A stretch of 21,859 nucleotides of DNA from Methanosarcinales archaeon (GCA_004212095.1 RXIJ01000028.1:1-21859), one strand, 5' to 3'; numbered from the stretch's first letter, positions 7,034-15,246 are shown. A program made the numbers and translations. The notes: a model not told the origin generated them from the sequence alone.

Positions 7034-7849
7034 ATGATGCAATCCGAACTTGAATATTTCATAGCTGAAGATCTCGGTGAAGATATCTACCCAGGCATTG
7101 CAGGAAACAGGCATTGTCGTGCTGTGATAAAAGCCAATGAACCTGGTGTCATTGTAGGCATTAGTGAAGCCTGTCAGATCTTTAAATACTTCGACAACAC
7201 AGAAATTACCCACAGGGTAACAGATGGCGTCTCAGTTGAAAAAAACACAATAATACTTGAGACATCTGGCAGAGCTGATGGAATACTAAAAGGAGAGCGG
7301 CTTGCACTGAATTTTATTGGTCGGATGAGCGGCATTGCAACTCTTACTAACACCTTCAAGAAACTATCAGGAAAAACAGTCATTGCTGCTACCCGCAAAA
7401 CCACGCCAGGATTTAGAAAATTTGAAAAAAAAGCAGTGATACTTGGTGGGGGAGACCCACATCGATACAATCTCTCTGATATGGTGATGGTAAAAGACAA
7501 TCACATCAAACTTCTTGGAATAGAGCAGGCAGTAAAAAATGCAAAAAAAATAGCAGGATTCACACGAAAAATCGAGATAGAAATTGAACAAATCAAGGAT
7601 GCAGTGCTTGTGGCAAGACTTGGAGTAGACATTATTATGCTTGATAACTGCACTCCGGAACAGATAAGAACCGTTATGGAATTGCTCGAAAAAGAGAATC
7701 TGAGGGAAAAGATTACACTTGAAGCCTCAGGAAATATCAATACGAAAAACATCAAAGAATACACTGCAACAGGTGTTGATGTAATATCTATCGGGAGTCT
7801 CACCCATAGTGCAGCATGGCTTGATGTGAGTATGTCAATCTTAGATTAA
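7034..7849 (+). CDS. nadC: Nicotinate-nucleotide pyrophosphorylase (quinolinate phosphoribosyltransferase)
   Basis: 271 residues, the normal family length. It makes nicotinate mononucleotide from quinolinate and PRPP, with loss of CO2, in de novo NAD synthesis. Visible signatures are GERLALNFIGRMSGIAT, the substrate-binding ATRKTTPGFRKFEKKAV, GGGDPHRYNLSDMVMVKDNH, then EIEIEQ, IIMLDNC and EASGNI, which line the barrel active site. The VKDNH box fits NadC rather than the related ModD. Start: ATG 7034 or the adjacent ATG 7037; GAGGT lies about 11 bases upstream. It is downstream of moaA in the same direction with only a small hairpin between, so co-transcription is likely. nadA and nadB/nadX are not in the window; nadE, the last step of the pathway, is at 15247. 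Confidence 0.95.
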   Translation: MMQSELEYFIAEDLGEDIYPGIAGNRHCRAVIKANEPGVIVGISEACQIFKYFDNTEITHRVTDGVSVEKNTIILETSGRADGILKGERLALNFIGRMSGIATLTNTFKKLSGKTVIAATRKTTPGFRKFEKKAVILGGGDPHRYNLSDMVMVKDNHIKLLGIEQAVKNAKKIAGFTRKIEIEIEQIKDAVLVARLGVDIIMLDNCTPEQIRTVMELLEKENLREKITLEASGNINTKNIKEYTATGVDVISIGSLTHSAAWLDVSMSILD

Positions 7850-7913
7850 GTTAGCGCGCCTCTGCAACGATCCAGACATGCATACTGTGCACGCGGGGCT
7901 GCGATTTAAATTA

Positions 7914-7947
7914 CCTGCAAACCCGCTCTGTGAACGAGGTTTGCAGG
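7914..7947. repeat. Perfect 10-bp inverted repeat between nadC and tRNA-Val
   Basis: CCTGCAAACC (7914-7923) and GGTTTGCAGG (7938-7947) enclose a 14-base loop. It sits between the end of nadC and the 3' end of the convergent tRNA-Val. It may form a terminator-like or processing hairpin for either transcript, but no T-run follows on the plus strand. On the minus strand TTTT lies between the tRNA and the hairpin. Confidence 0.6.
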
Positions 7948-7954
7948 CTAAAAA

Positions 7955-8028
7955 TGGGCCTGCTGCGATTCGAACGCAGGACCTCCGCCATGTCAAGGCG
8001 ACGTCATAGCCAACTAGACCACAAGCCC
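7955..8028 (-). tRNA. tRNA-Val (anticodon GAC)
   Basis: On the minus strand a full cloverleaf reads from GGGCTTG (acceptor) to CAGGCCC plus discriminator A, 74 bases. The anticodon stem TCGCC/GGCGG holds loop TTGACAT with anticodon GAC (Val). The T arm is CTGCG TTCGAAT CGCAG. CCA is not encoded and there is no intron. T-rich bases directly after the 3' end (7951-7954) may end transcription. Confidence 0.95.
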
Positions 8029-8109
8029 GATACAATCCTCAAATACTTTTATTAGATTTAATATTATCGCACAATTCCAAAAAAGTATTGACCACAAGAT
8101 TGCGCAGCA

Positions 8110-8130
8110 CTGCACAACTCCGTTGTGCAG
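8110..8130. repeat. Perfect 9-bp hairpin with TCC loop
   Basis: Core TGCACAACTCCGTTGTGCA (8111-8129), extended by one C-G pair, followed by AAAACAACTC. It lies in the gap between tRNA-Val and the end of the TPR gene. It is the cleanest member of the dispersed hairpin family in this window. Confidence 0.7.
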
Positions 8131-8175
8131 AAAACAACTCCTCGTTTCTTTTTTTTATTTTTTGGTTGGATCAGG

Positions 8176-10824
8176 TCAGGTATTCGAATTTAATAGTTTT
8201 TTGCGTATGAGAATAGTTGTAAATATTGCTACAACGAAGAACGTGACTAATAATATCGGATGACTTTTTACTGATTCTTCAAAATAATAATGCATCAATA
8301 TTATTGCAATAACATCGACTGAGAAACCACTGATGGCGCCAAGAATAAGATCCCACCGTGAGATTGGTTTTCGCTTTTCCGGAAGTGATTCTCCTATCTG
8401 TTCTATATCCCGTCCAGCCGTTTGGATTACGTTATGATCTCCAATGACCGTTGTCTTTTGTTCGCCGCCGATCGTTACACCTTCTGGTATTTTTTTCTCA
8501 GTCACATTTCCAGCCTCATCCCAAACCAATATCTTAATCATGTTCCTTAGTCCGACCCCTGCAATCTCGTCGAGAGCATCGGAAACATTGTTTGTCGCAT
8601 CAACTGCTCCCCCGGGATCGAATCCCTCGACGTTTTTTAGATTGTCTGCGACACGCCTTAAGATTTCGTTTACCCGATTAACCACATCCATCCCAAGTTC
8701 ATTCGATATGCTTTTGTAGCACTTTTCTGCCGATCTGATCTCAAAAACCGCATCCATGATTTTTTGATTGCTTCCTTCCTTGTAGCCGTCACGAATCAAC
8801 CCGAGTGCAGTGTAGAGGTGCCTGCACCCATCGCAGGTCTTGCTGCTGCAAGCACCGGTTTTGCCAAGGCTGTCAAAGCTCTCCGATGCCTTACGAAGAT
8901 ATGAGATTGCCAAATCGAGCAGATGATCCCGTTTTTTATCATCCTTGCACAGGCTGATCTCCCGCACACACCGCTTCGCTTCATGGCTTGCGATTGCACC
9001 TTTGAGTTTAATAGCGTCTGCACCGTCTGCAAACTCAAGCGCTGCTTTCATCTCCTTAATTGCGTCATCAAGCAGTGCTGCCGCCCTGTGTGCATCCTCT
9101 TCTGTGATGTTCTGCACCGAGTACGAAAGTCCGCGCGTGAGGTGCGCATCCATCAAAAGTGAGCGCGGCATTCTGGCAAGCGGCAGCCTGTGTGTCTCTT
9201 CGTATCTCTCTCCCGCTTCGCGATACAATTCTGCCGCAGCAGTGACGAGCTTCTCGCGCTCAACGTCAGACGATGCCAGCTTTGCCTCCCGCTTCTTCTG
9301 GTCTGCGATCATGCGAAGAGAGACCGCAAGCCAGTTGATAGCGTTCGGATACTCCGGGCGGGCGTCCGGGTGGATCTTCCGGATAGCCTCTTCGAGGTAT
9401 CTCTTCGCACTCACCGGGTCGGATCGATTGAAGTATCCCATTCCGATATTCGAAAGCGTTATTCCAGTGCCGTGCCGATCCCCGAGAGCCTCTTTAATTT
9501 TCATGCTTTTCTCGTGGTACTCGATAGCGCGGTCCCACTCGCCTTTGTCTGCGTACACGAGTCCGAGATTGTTGTAGGTTGAAGCAAGCCCATGCCGATC
9601 TCCAAGAGCCTCAAAAATCTCCATGTCTTTCTCGTAGTACTCGATTGCACGATCCCACTCGCCTTTACGAGCGTACACGAGTCCGAGATTGTTGTAGGTT
9701 TGGGCAAGCCCATGCCGATCTCCAAGAGCCTCAGAAATCTCCATGCTTTTCTCGTAGTACTCGATAGCGCGGTCCCACTCGCCTCTGTCTGCGTACACGA
9801 GTCCGAGATTGTTGTGGGTTGAAGCAAGCCCATGCCGATCTCCAAGAGCCTCAAAAATCTCCATGTCTTTCTCGTAGTACTCGATAGCACGATCCCACTC
9901 GCCTTTGCGATAGTACACGCTTCCGAGATTGCCGTAGGTTGAAGCAAGCCCATGCCGATCTCCAAGAGCCTCTTTAATTTTCATGCTTTTCTCGTAGTAC
10001 TCGATAGCACGATCCCACTCGCCTTTGCGATAGTACACGCTTCCGAGATTGCCGTAGGTTGAAGCAAGCCCATGCCGATTTCCAAGAGCCTCAAAAATCT
10101 CCATGTTTTTCTCGTAGTACTCGATTGCACGATCCCACTCGCTTCTTCGATAATATAGTATCCCAAGCTGCTCCAGTATATTTGCAGCTTCTTTTTTATC
10201 ACCCTGCTTTTGAAATTCTTCTAACGCTCTTTCGTAAGACTGTATCTCTTCATCTGAAATCTTTTCTCTCCAGATTGTATCTACCGCCTCAACTCCACCC
10301 CCGTGTCCGGAAACACCAGCAAACTCAGAAACCCGCGCCCTCCATGCCCAGAAATCCGGGGCAGATCGTGCGATAACCCCGAGCGATACCTTATCCGCCC
10401 AGATGATGATCGGCTGCTTGATCTTCGCAAACTCTTCCCTCGTATAATTCAGGATCCGTGCAAGGTCTTCCAGTTCTGATTTTTCAAATGGCAGGTACAC
10501 AAAAAAAGCAGCAGCATCGCCATGATATCGGGTCACGGCATAAGTCAGGTCGTTTGCCAGAACATTCAGTTCAGATATTTTCTCATCCTTATCCAAAGAT
10601 AAATCATCAAGCAGTTGCGCTATCTCGTCCCTGGTCGATGCAGCACCGGCCATCCTGACGTTTATTTTAATTACTTTTACATTTTTATTTGAAAATCTAT
10701 CCTCCAGCCGTCGTGCCATCTCGTCTCTCGTTGATGCGGTGTCGCACCCTGCAAAATAGATTCCGCCATCCGAGTGATACACCTCTGTCTCAAGTTTTAG
10801 TAATTCCTGCTCATTATCTGACAT
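8176..10824 (-). CDS. TPR-repeat protein with STAND-associated N-terminal domain and two C-terminal membrane helices
   Basis: 882 residues from ATG 10824; a TTG at 10869 is rejected because it lies deep inside the ATPase gene. Residues 1-~215 resemble the N-terminal regions of TPR proteins that accompany STAND/NACHT ATPases: GGIYFAGCDTASTRDEMARR, then PIIIWADKVSLGVIARSAPD, then FWAWRARVSEF. Residues ~230-500 hold at least six 40-residue TPRs of the form EWDRAIEYYEKxMEIxEALG plus a divergent seventh (kinesin-light-chain/LGN-like spacing). Residues ~500-740 are a helical region with a CSSKTCDGCRHLY cluster. Near residue 790 lies a short polar segment, VIGDHNVIQTAGRDIEQIG. The end has two hydrophobic helices (LILGAISGFSVDVIAIILMH; ILLVTFFVVAIFTTILI) and a basic tail. 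The start overlaps the ATPase gene's end by 11 bases, implying coupled translation. A receptor, scaffold or membrane-effector partner of the ATPase is likely; function unproven. Confidence 0.8.
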   Translation of the reverse strand: MSDNEQELLKLETEVYHSDGGIYFAGCDTASTRDEMARRLEDRFSNKNVKVIKINVRMAGAASTRDEIAQLLDDLSLDKDEKISELNVLANDLTYAVTRYHGDAAAFFVYLPFEKSELEDLARILNYTREEFAKIKQPIIIWADKVSLGVIARSAPDFWAWRARVSEFAGVSGHGGGVEAVDTIWREKISDEEIQSYERALEEFQKQGDKKEAANILEQLGILYYRRSEWDRAIEYYEKNMEIFEALGNRHGLASTYGNLGSVYYRKGEWDRAIEYYEKSMKIKEALGDRHGLASTYGNLGSVYYRKGEWDRAIEYYEKDMEIFEALGDRHGLASTHNNLGLVYADRGEWDRAIEYYEKSMEISEALGDRHGLAQTYNNLGLVYARKGEWDRAIEYYEKDMEIFEALGDRHGLASTYNNLGLVYADKGEWDRAIEYHEKSMKIKEALGDRHGTGITLSNIGMGYFNRSDPVSAKRYLEEAIRKIHPDARPEYPNAINWLAVSLRMIADQKKREAKLASSDVEREKLVTAAAELYREAGERYEETHRLPLARMPRSLLMDAHLTRGLSYSVQNITEEDAHRAAALLDDAIKEMKAALEFADGADAIKLKGAIASHEAKRCVREISLCKDDKKRDHLLDLAISYLRKASESFDSLGKTGACSSKTCDGCRHLYTALGLIRDGYKEGSNQKIMDAVFEIRSAEKCYKSISNELGMDVVNRVNEILRRVADNLKNVEGFDPGGAVDATNNVSDALDEIAGVGLRNMIKILVWDEAGNVTEKKIPEGVTIGGEQKTTVIGDHNVIQTAGRDIEQIGESLPEKRKPISRWDLILGAISGFSVDVIAIILMHYYFEESVKSHPILLVTFFVVAIFTTILIRKKLLNSNT
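9481..10140 (-). repeat. 5.5 copies of a 120-bp tandem repeat inside the TPR gene
   Basis: Units start at 9481, 9601, 9721, 9841, 9961 and (half) 10081, each encoding one 40-residue TPR. Some half-units are almost identical: 9901-9960 and 10021-10080 differ at one base, 9601-9660 and 9841-9900 at one base. Others alternate between two sequence types (…TTTAATTTTCATGC… versus …AAAAATCTCCATG…). This mosaic pattern shows recent duplication or gene conversion within the array. Confidence 0.9.
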
Positions 10825-12073
10825 GGTCGTCCATACTTTCCAAAATCGAAAGCACAACCGGGTGCACATCCCACCAGATATTGCCGTTGTATTCCACTAT
10901 GCTCAAGTTGTGAAGAAGCCCGGGAATCTCCGCTCTGATATTCTCGTCATCGATATAAATTGATTTTGTCTTGTGGACCGCTTTCAGCGCGACATATTGT
11001 GTTTTCTTTGATAATATTCTCTTAAAATCATTTTTTCTATCGGCAACAGCTCTCCTAACATCGTCACAGATGATCCTGTCCCCTCCCCTCACAATCGCCT
11101 CGACGCACGAATCCTTGATGGTGCGAATAAACTCCCGTGTGATACCGGCGCTCATCCTGATTGCATATCGGAGTGCATCTTCCCCTATTAAGTCGGGGCG
11201 CATTCTCCGTTCAGACAAATTACTGAAAATACTTATGCCATCTTCATTTTGGCTGCCATCTCGGTTCGTTACGGTGATGTTTGGCAGAATAACCGTCTTA
11301 TCAAAGCTCTGCTGAATTACGGTGAATTCACTGGAATAGACAACGCTTATCGGTATGGTGTAGATGATGGCACAGTCCGGCTTGGACAACACCTGTCCAA
11401 AGCCGTAGTACAAATTTTTTCCAATATCAAGAGGCGAGTTATCGATACCGTCGATGATGATCAGTGCATCGTATCCCGCAAGTTTGATCTGCACAACCAT
11501 TGAATTGATAAGCTCAATCAGTCGGCTGATTCTTGGTTTAAGCTGTTTCCTGACCGTTTCTCGCGTCAATCTCTCTTGCTGATATTTACCGACGAACAAC
11601 TTCTGAAACATCACGCCAAGACCCACTTTCTTCTCTTTGATCTCCTCGAAATCCCTTGTCACGCAGCCAACAAACTCCTCGATATTATCTACAACCGCTT
11701 TATCAATTTTCACACCAATAGTCTCTGCCTTGTGATACAGTTGATACGCCAGACTGAAGAGCACATCTGAGTACTCAAGGTCAAAGACATCAAGAACGTC
11801 GGTTACATTGTATTTAACGATCAATAAACCCGGGCGCTCTTTTTCCAGATCAAGCGCAAGTTTATTCAATTCTGTTGATTTGCCACAACCCCTGTGTCCG
11901 CTGAACAGTATCTTCTGCGCATCTGCGTCAAGCTGGGTTTTGAGTTTCGTTATCGCAGGGTCCTCTTTTCTGTTCGGGATTCTGTCTGTATGATATTCGT
12001 TCAGGCCTTCCCCATCCAGCGTCTTTCTTGGATCGAATACACGAATCGCATCCTTTAATGTCTGGGCTTGCAT
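10814..12073 (-). CDS. P-loop (STAND/AAA-like) ATPase, operon partner of the TPR protein
   Basis: 419 residues from ATG 12073, which has AAAGGTG about 8 bases before it. A GTG at 12139 would add 22 residues and is less likely. Walker A is GHRGCGKST (residues 59-67) and Walker B is ALIIIDGID (203-211), with Asp208 and Asp211 for metal and catalysis. Between them an insert of about 130 residues includes a lysine- and glutamate-rich helix. After Walker B come a sensor-like strand, AIIYTIPISVVYSS, and a helical lid with a winged-helix-like end (EIPGLLHNLSIVEYNGNIWWDVHPVVLSILES). The overall shape matches ATPases that sit beside large TPR proteins in archaea and cyanobacteria. Such P-loop/TPR pairs often belong to STAND-type signalling or defence. 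Its last bases overlap the TPR start (ATGTCAGATAA). Substrate and trigger are unknown. Confidence 0.85.
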   Translation of the reverse strand: MQAQTLKDAIRVFDPRKTLDGEGLNEYHTDRIPNRKEDPAITKLKTQLDADAQKILFSGHRGCGKSTELNKLALDLEKERPGLLIVKYNVTDVLDVFDLEYSDVLFSLAYQLYHKAETIGVKIDKAVVDNIEEFVGCVTRDFEEIKEKKVGLGVMFQKLFVGKYQQERLTRETVRKQLKPRISRLIELINSMVVQIKLAGYDALIIIDGIDNSPLDIGKNLYYGFGQVLSKPDCAIIYTIPISVVYSSEFTVIQQSFDKTVILPNITVTNRDGSQNEDGISIFSNLSERRMRPDLIGEDALRYAIRMSAGITREFIRTIKDSCVEAIVRGGDRIICDDVRRAVADRKNDFKRILSKKTQYVALKAVHKTKSIYIDDENIRAEIPGLLHNLSIVEYNGNIWWDVHPVVLSILESMDDHVR

Positions 12074-12371
12074 CACATTCACCTTTGGTATGATATGGTC
12101 GGTAATACATCTTAAATCACACCCTACCCATAATTTCACTTACACAAGTTTCGCCACTTTTTGATCTTTTTTGTGCCTGACCCCCATTGATTTGCTCCTT
12201 AATTCATCCTGAATTAAAATCACATGCTTGATTTGGCTCTTGTTTCACAGTCTTGCGCGTGTCAGTACCTCCAGCCCCTTCTCAACCATTTCTAATGTGC
12301 TTATTTCGTCTTTAAATGTCTATTTTTGCATTTAATAATCTTTTGCTTCTTAATTTTGTTTTTAATTTTAT

Positions 12372-13502
12372 TCAACGGTACAATTTCACAATCTCATAGG
12401 TTGCAGTGCGTTCAACTGGTATTCGTCCTGCCCCTTTGATAAGATTAATCAATTGTTCTACCGGAAGATACTCTGCTGTTACTGCGCCTGTGGCATGGGT
12501 GATGCGCTCTTCTATTACAGTTCCATCAAGGTCATTGGCACCATAAAGTAAAGCAATCTGCGCGAGTTTTTCACCAAGCATTATCCAGTAAGCCTTGATA
12601 TTATCAATGTACCCTGTTAACATAAGTCGCGAAAGAAGAATTATCTTCAGATCCTCAAAACCAGTGGGTTCAAGAATGCTGCTCTCCAGTTTTGTGTTTT
12701 GCGGGTGAAAACTTAATGGTATAAACGCCTGGAACCCGTGTGTTTTTCTTTGAAGATTTCTTAATCGCAGTAAGTGGTCAACGATCTCAGCAGGTGTTTC
12801 AATGTGGCCATACAACATCGTAGCATTGGTAAGAATTCCAAGTGTGTGTGCTTCTTCCATGATCTCAAGCCATCGTTCACCTGAAATCTTTTTAGGACAC
12901 AACTGTGTTCTGACCCGCTTACTGAATATCTCAGCACCACCACCAGGCATACAGGTAAGTCCCGCATCTTTCAATCGCCCAAGCACTTCTCTTACAGTTA
13001 TTTCCTCATTTTGTGCCATATATGCAATTTCAACAGCAGTAAAAGCTTTAATTCCAATTTGTGGATAAAACGTGTGGATTTGTTCTATCATATTCTCAAA
13101 AAAAGAAAAATCAAGGCCTGGGTTGAGTGCACCGACGATATGAAGCTCCCGCACTCCCATTTTATCAGCTTCGCCTACTTTTTTAAGTATTTCTTCAAGA
13201 CTCATGGTATATGCATCATTATTTGTCGGCTCTCTGTAATAGGCGCAGAACCTGCACTTCGAATCACAAATATTGGTGTAGTCGATGTGCATGTTAAATG
13301 CAAAGGTTACATTTTCCCCAACTGTCTGTCTTCGCACATAATCTGCAAGAGTACCGAGAAGAAACAGATTTGTTGACTTGAGAATGGCAATCCCATCATC
13401 AATATCAAGCGGTCGCATCGAGAGAACTTTATCAATAATTGGTTCAAGCTTTCTATCAGAAAAGAGGTCAATCAAACCTCTACATTTCAATGAAGACCCC
13501 AT
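12372..13502 (-). CDS. mqnE: Aminofutalosine synthase (radical SAM; menaquinone, futalosine pathway)
   Basis: 376 residues. The radical SAM site is C79-x3-C83-x2-C86 in TNICDSKCRFCAYYRE. Family marks follow: ELHIVGALNPGLDFSF, LTCMPGGGAEIFSKRVR, ISGERWLEIMEEAH, TNATMLYGHIET, HGFQAFIPLSFHPQNTKLES, NIKAYWIMLGEKLAQIALLY and GANDLDGTVIEERI. This combination (AFIPLSFHPQNT, YGHIE, DLDGTV.EERI) is MqnE rather than CofH, CofG or MqnC. MqnE joins the adenosyl group of SAM to 3-[(1-carboxyvinyl)oxy]benzoate, giving aminofutalosine. Its ATG overlaps the stop of the upstream polyprenyl synthase (TAATG), so the two are translated together. It implies the organism makes menaquinone. Other mqn genes are not in the window. 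Confidence 0.93.
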   Translation of the reverse strand: MGSSLKCRGLIDLFSDRKLEPIIDKVLSMRPLDIDDGIAILKSTNLFLLGTLADYVRRQTVGENVTFAFNMHIDYTNICDSKCRFCAYYREPTNNDAYTMSLEEILKKVGEADKMGVRELHIVGALNPGLDFSFFENMIEQIHTFYPQIGIKAFTAVEIAYMAQNEEITVREVLGRLKDAGLTCMPGGGAEIFSKRVRTQLCPKKISGERWLEIMEEAHTLGILTNATMLYGHIETPAEIVDHLLRLRNLQRKTHGFQAFIPLSFHPQNTKLESSILEPTGFEDLKIILLSRLMLTGYIDNIKAYWIMLGEKLAQIALLYGANDLDGTVIEERITHATGAVTAEYLPVEQLINLIKGAGRIPVERTATYEIVKLYR

Positions 13503-14467
13503 TATTTTTTTCTATTGATGATATAATCACAGAGCCCTTCTAATTGTTTCTTTGGTGCACTATCGTCGATATTGTCCAAACACGCAACAGCAGTATCTAT
13601 TTGTTTTGCTGCAAGGCGATTTGCATACTCGATAGAATTTGATATAAGTCCCATCAACTCACCATTACTGCATCTCAACATGACATTTTTGTCAATGCCA
13701 TGATTCACAGCATCGATTAGTACAATCGATGGTCTGCCCATAAATAAATCCTGCTTCACAGGTTTTCCAAGATTGTCTTCACTTGAAACACAATCAAGAA
13801 TGTCGTCCTGGATCTGAAACGCAATACCTAAATGATTCCCAAACTTCTCAAGACTTTTAATGCTTTCATCGCAGCCGCCGCCTACAACAACACCCATGCA
13901 TGCTGAAGCACCGAAAAGCGCACCTGTTTTCCTGAAAGCCAGATCAAGATAGCTTTTCTCATCCATTGGAGCACTGACAAGCTCAATTGCCTCGCCTTCG
14001 CCCATGAAAAAAAGAGATTTGGATATAGCTTCTGTTAGACGCACATCCCCAAGAGCCGCCCGCAAAGCAAGAGAAATCAGTAGTTCAATTGTGAGCAGAG
14101 CTATATTTTCTCCCCAGATAGTGTGAATTGTATTTCTGCTCCTCCGTTTCTCTGCCTTGTCAATCACATCATCAAGCACCAGCGAAGATGTGTGTACAAG
14201 CTCAGCAGATAAAGCAGCTTTCCTTGCATCCTGCAAAGAGCCACCAACAGAAAGACAGGACAACATCGTAACAGCAGGTCTGATTCGTTTTCCTTTCGAT
14301 TCAAGCGCGTATGAAACGGCATCGCTAAGTTCCTTTGGCTTGATTTTAAGGGCAATTCTGGCAAGTTCCATGTCAAGTAGATCAGAATACTCAGTAAGGG
14401 CTTTTTCAATATCATTCACGGAGGCATAATCATTAGTCAATTTTTTTTCACCTGCAGAAAACGTCAA
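13502..14467 (-). CDS. Trans-isoprenyl (polyprenyl/geranylgeranyl) diphosphate synthase
   Basis: Up to 321 residues. It condenses IPP with allylic diphosphates. Motifs are KGKRIRP (IPP binding), the first Asp-rich motif LDDVIDKAEKRRSR (DDxxD plus RR), FRKTGALFGASA, and the second Asp-rich motif FQIQDDILDCVSSED then NLGKPVKQDL. The residue five before the first DDxxD is Ser (TSSLVLDDVID). In this family a small residue there tends to allow long-chain products, so it may make the menaquinone side chain rather than GGPP for lipids; this is inferred. Start is uncertain. TTG 14467 is six bases after the expected transcription start from the TATA at 14497. TTG 14440 has AGGTGA upstream, and GTG 14419 also fits. 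The TAATG overlap with mqnE supports a menaquinone role. Confidence 0.88.
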   Translation of the reverse strand: MTFSAGEKKLTNDYASVNDIEKALTEYSDLLDMELARIALKIKPKELSDAVSYALESKGKRIRPAVTMLSCLSVGGSLQDARKAALSAELVHTSSLVLDDVIDKAEKRRSRNTIHTIWGENIALLTIELLISLALRAALGDVRLTEAISKSLFFMGEGEAIELVSAPMDEKSYLDLAFRKTGALFGASACMGVVVGGGCDESIKSLEKFGNHLGIAFQIQDDILDCVSSEDNLGKPVKQDLFMGRPSIVLIDAVNHGIDKNVMLRCSNGELMGLISNSIEYANRLAAKQIDTAVACLDNIDDSAPKKQLEGLCDYIINRKK

Positions 14468-14496
14468 AAGATGCGTGATTGTTCATCCCTGCAATG

Positions 14497-14502
14497 TATA
14501 TA
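14497..14502 (-). promoter_or_regulatory. TATA box of the polyprenyl synthase-mqnE operon
   Basis: On the minus strand GAAAACCCTATATACATTG contains a BRE-like purine stretch and TATATA. It is about 30 bases before the first possible start codon (14467). Confidence 0.5.
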
Positions 14503-14532
14503 GGGTTTTCTATCTAATGTCATCAAGTCCCC

Positions 14533-14694
14533 TATGGTTTAGATTTAGCTATAACTTATTAACAGATGTTAAATGGTTCTGCAAAGCGAAGCTTTACAGT
14601 ATGGTTTAGATTTAGCTATAACTTATTAACAGATGTTAAATGGTTCTGCAAAAGCTTTACAGTATGGTTTAGATTTAGCTATAACTTATTAACA
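14533..14694. repeat. Three tandem copies of a promoter-bearing repeat upstream of tsr3
   Basis: Copies begin at 14533, 14600 and 14663. Each starts TATGGTTTAGATTTAGCTAT and continues AACTTATTAACA. The first two go on through GATGTTAAATGG to a hairpin CTGCAAAGC-GAA-GCTTTACAG (14579-14599), shortened in copy 2 to CTGCAAAAGCTTTACAG (14646-14662). Copies are 67 and 63 bases, and the third stops after 32 bases, leading into tsr3. Each carries a TATA-like TAGCTATAACTT, so tsr3 appears to have three stacked promoter copies. Confidence 0.85.
14679..14688 (+). promoter_or_regulatory. TATA-like box of tsr3 (third repeat copy)
   Basis: CTATAACTTA centred about 33 bases before the GTG start at 14717. 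Initiation would fall only a few bases before the start codon, which fits a near-leaderless mRNA and the lack of a ribosome binding site. Confidence 0.4.
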
Positions 14695-14716
14695 CATAAA
14701 AGATAAAGTAAAACCA

Positions 14717-15217
14717 GTGATTCCGTTATACATTTATCACGCCACAGAGTGCGATCCAAAAAAATGCACTGGTAAAAAGCTTGCAAGATTTAATATGCTG
14801 ACAATAGTTAAGACCAGAATCCCTGAAGGGACGGTTCTTCTTGATCCATTAGCTCTGCAAGTATTGTCTAAAAGAGATGTTGTACACGGTTTTGCAATTC
14901 TCGACTGCTCATGGAAACACGCTGAACAGCTATTTAAACGTTTTAAATATCGAGATCTTGTACACAGGGCGCTTCCTTATCTTGTAGCTGCAAACCCGGT
15001 AAACTTTGGAAAGCCATTCAAGTTTAGCACTGTTGAAGCCTTTGCAGCCGCATTATATATTATTGGTGAGAAGAACCAAGCATTTGAACTCTTAAATAAG
15101 TTCAGGTGGGGGCACACTTTTTTGGAGGTTAATCACGAACCTCTCGAAGAGTATGCAGCAGCATCCGGCAGCAGTGAGATAATAGCTATCCAGAAGGAAT
15201 ACATGAATATAGACTAA
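14717..15217 (+). CDS. tsr3: Ribosome biogenesis protein Tsr3 (DUF367), rRNA aminocarboxypropyltransferase
   Basis: 166 residues, the normal archaeal length, starting at GTG 14717. Family marks in order: HATECDPKKCTGKKLARF near the N-terminus, AILDCSWKHAEQLF (residues ~75-88), then LPYLVAANPVNFGKPFKFST with VEAFAAALYIIG, and FRWGHTFLEVNHEPLEEYA near the end. Tsr3 transfers the 3-amino-3-carboxypropyl group of SAM to a modified uridine in small-subunit rRNA during late maturation, and is shared by archaea and eukaryotes. All family blocks look intact. It is convergent with nadE, 29 bases apart. Confidence 0.95.
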   Translation: MIPLYIYHATECDPKKCTGKKLARFNMLTIVKTRIPEGTVLLDPLALQVLSKRDVVHGFAILDCSWKHAEQLFKRFKYRDLVHRALPYLVAANPVNFGKPFKFSTVEAFAAALYIIGEKNQAFELLNKFRWGHTFLEVNHEPLEEYAAASGSSEIIAIQKEYMNID

Positions 15218-15246
15218 AAGTTAAGTTACTGAGGCTGTAATACAGG

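Noticed and set aside
8131..8175. T-run TTTCTTTTTTTTTATTTTTT as a terminator
   Set aside because: It is on the plus strand, where no gene is transcribed in that direction; the TPR gene's own strand is A-rich there.
8945..10376. Long plus-strand frames opposite the TPR gene
   Set aside because: They are shadows produced by the repeat composition; the minus strand encodes regular TPRs.
12372..13502. CofH (F420 synthesis) as the identity of the radical SAM gene
   Set aside because: The AFIPLSFHPQNT, YGHIET and DLDGTVIEERI blocks fit aminofutalosine synthase MqnE better.
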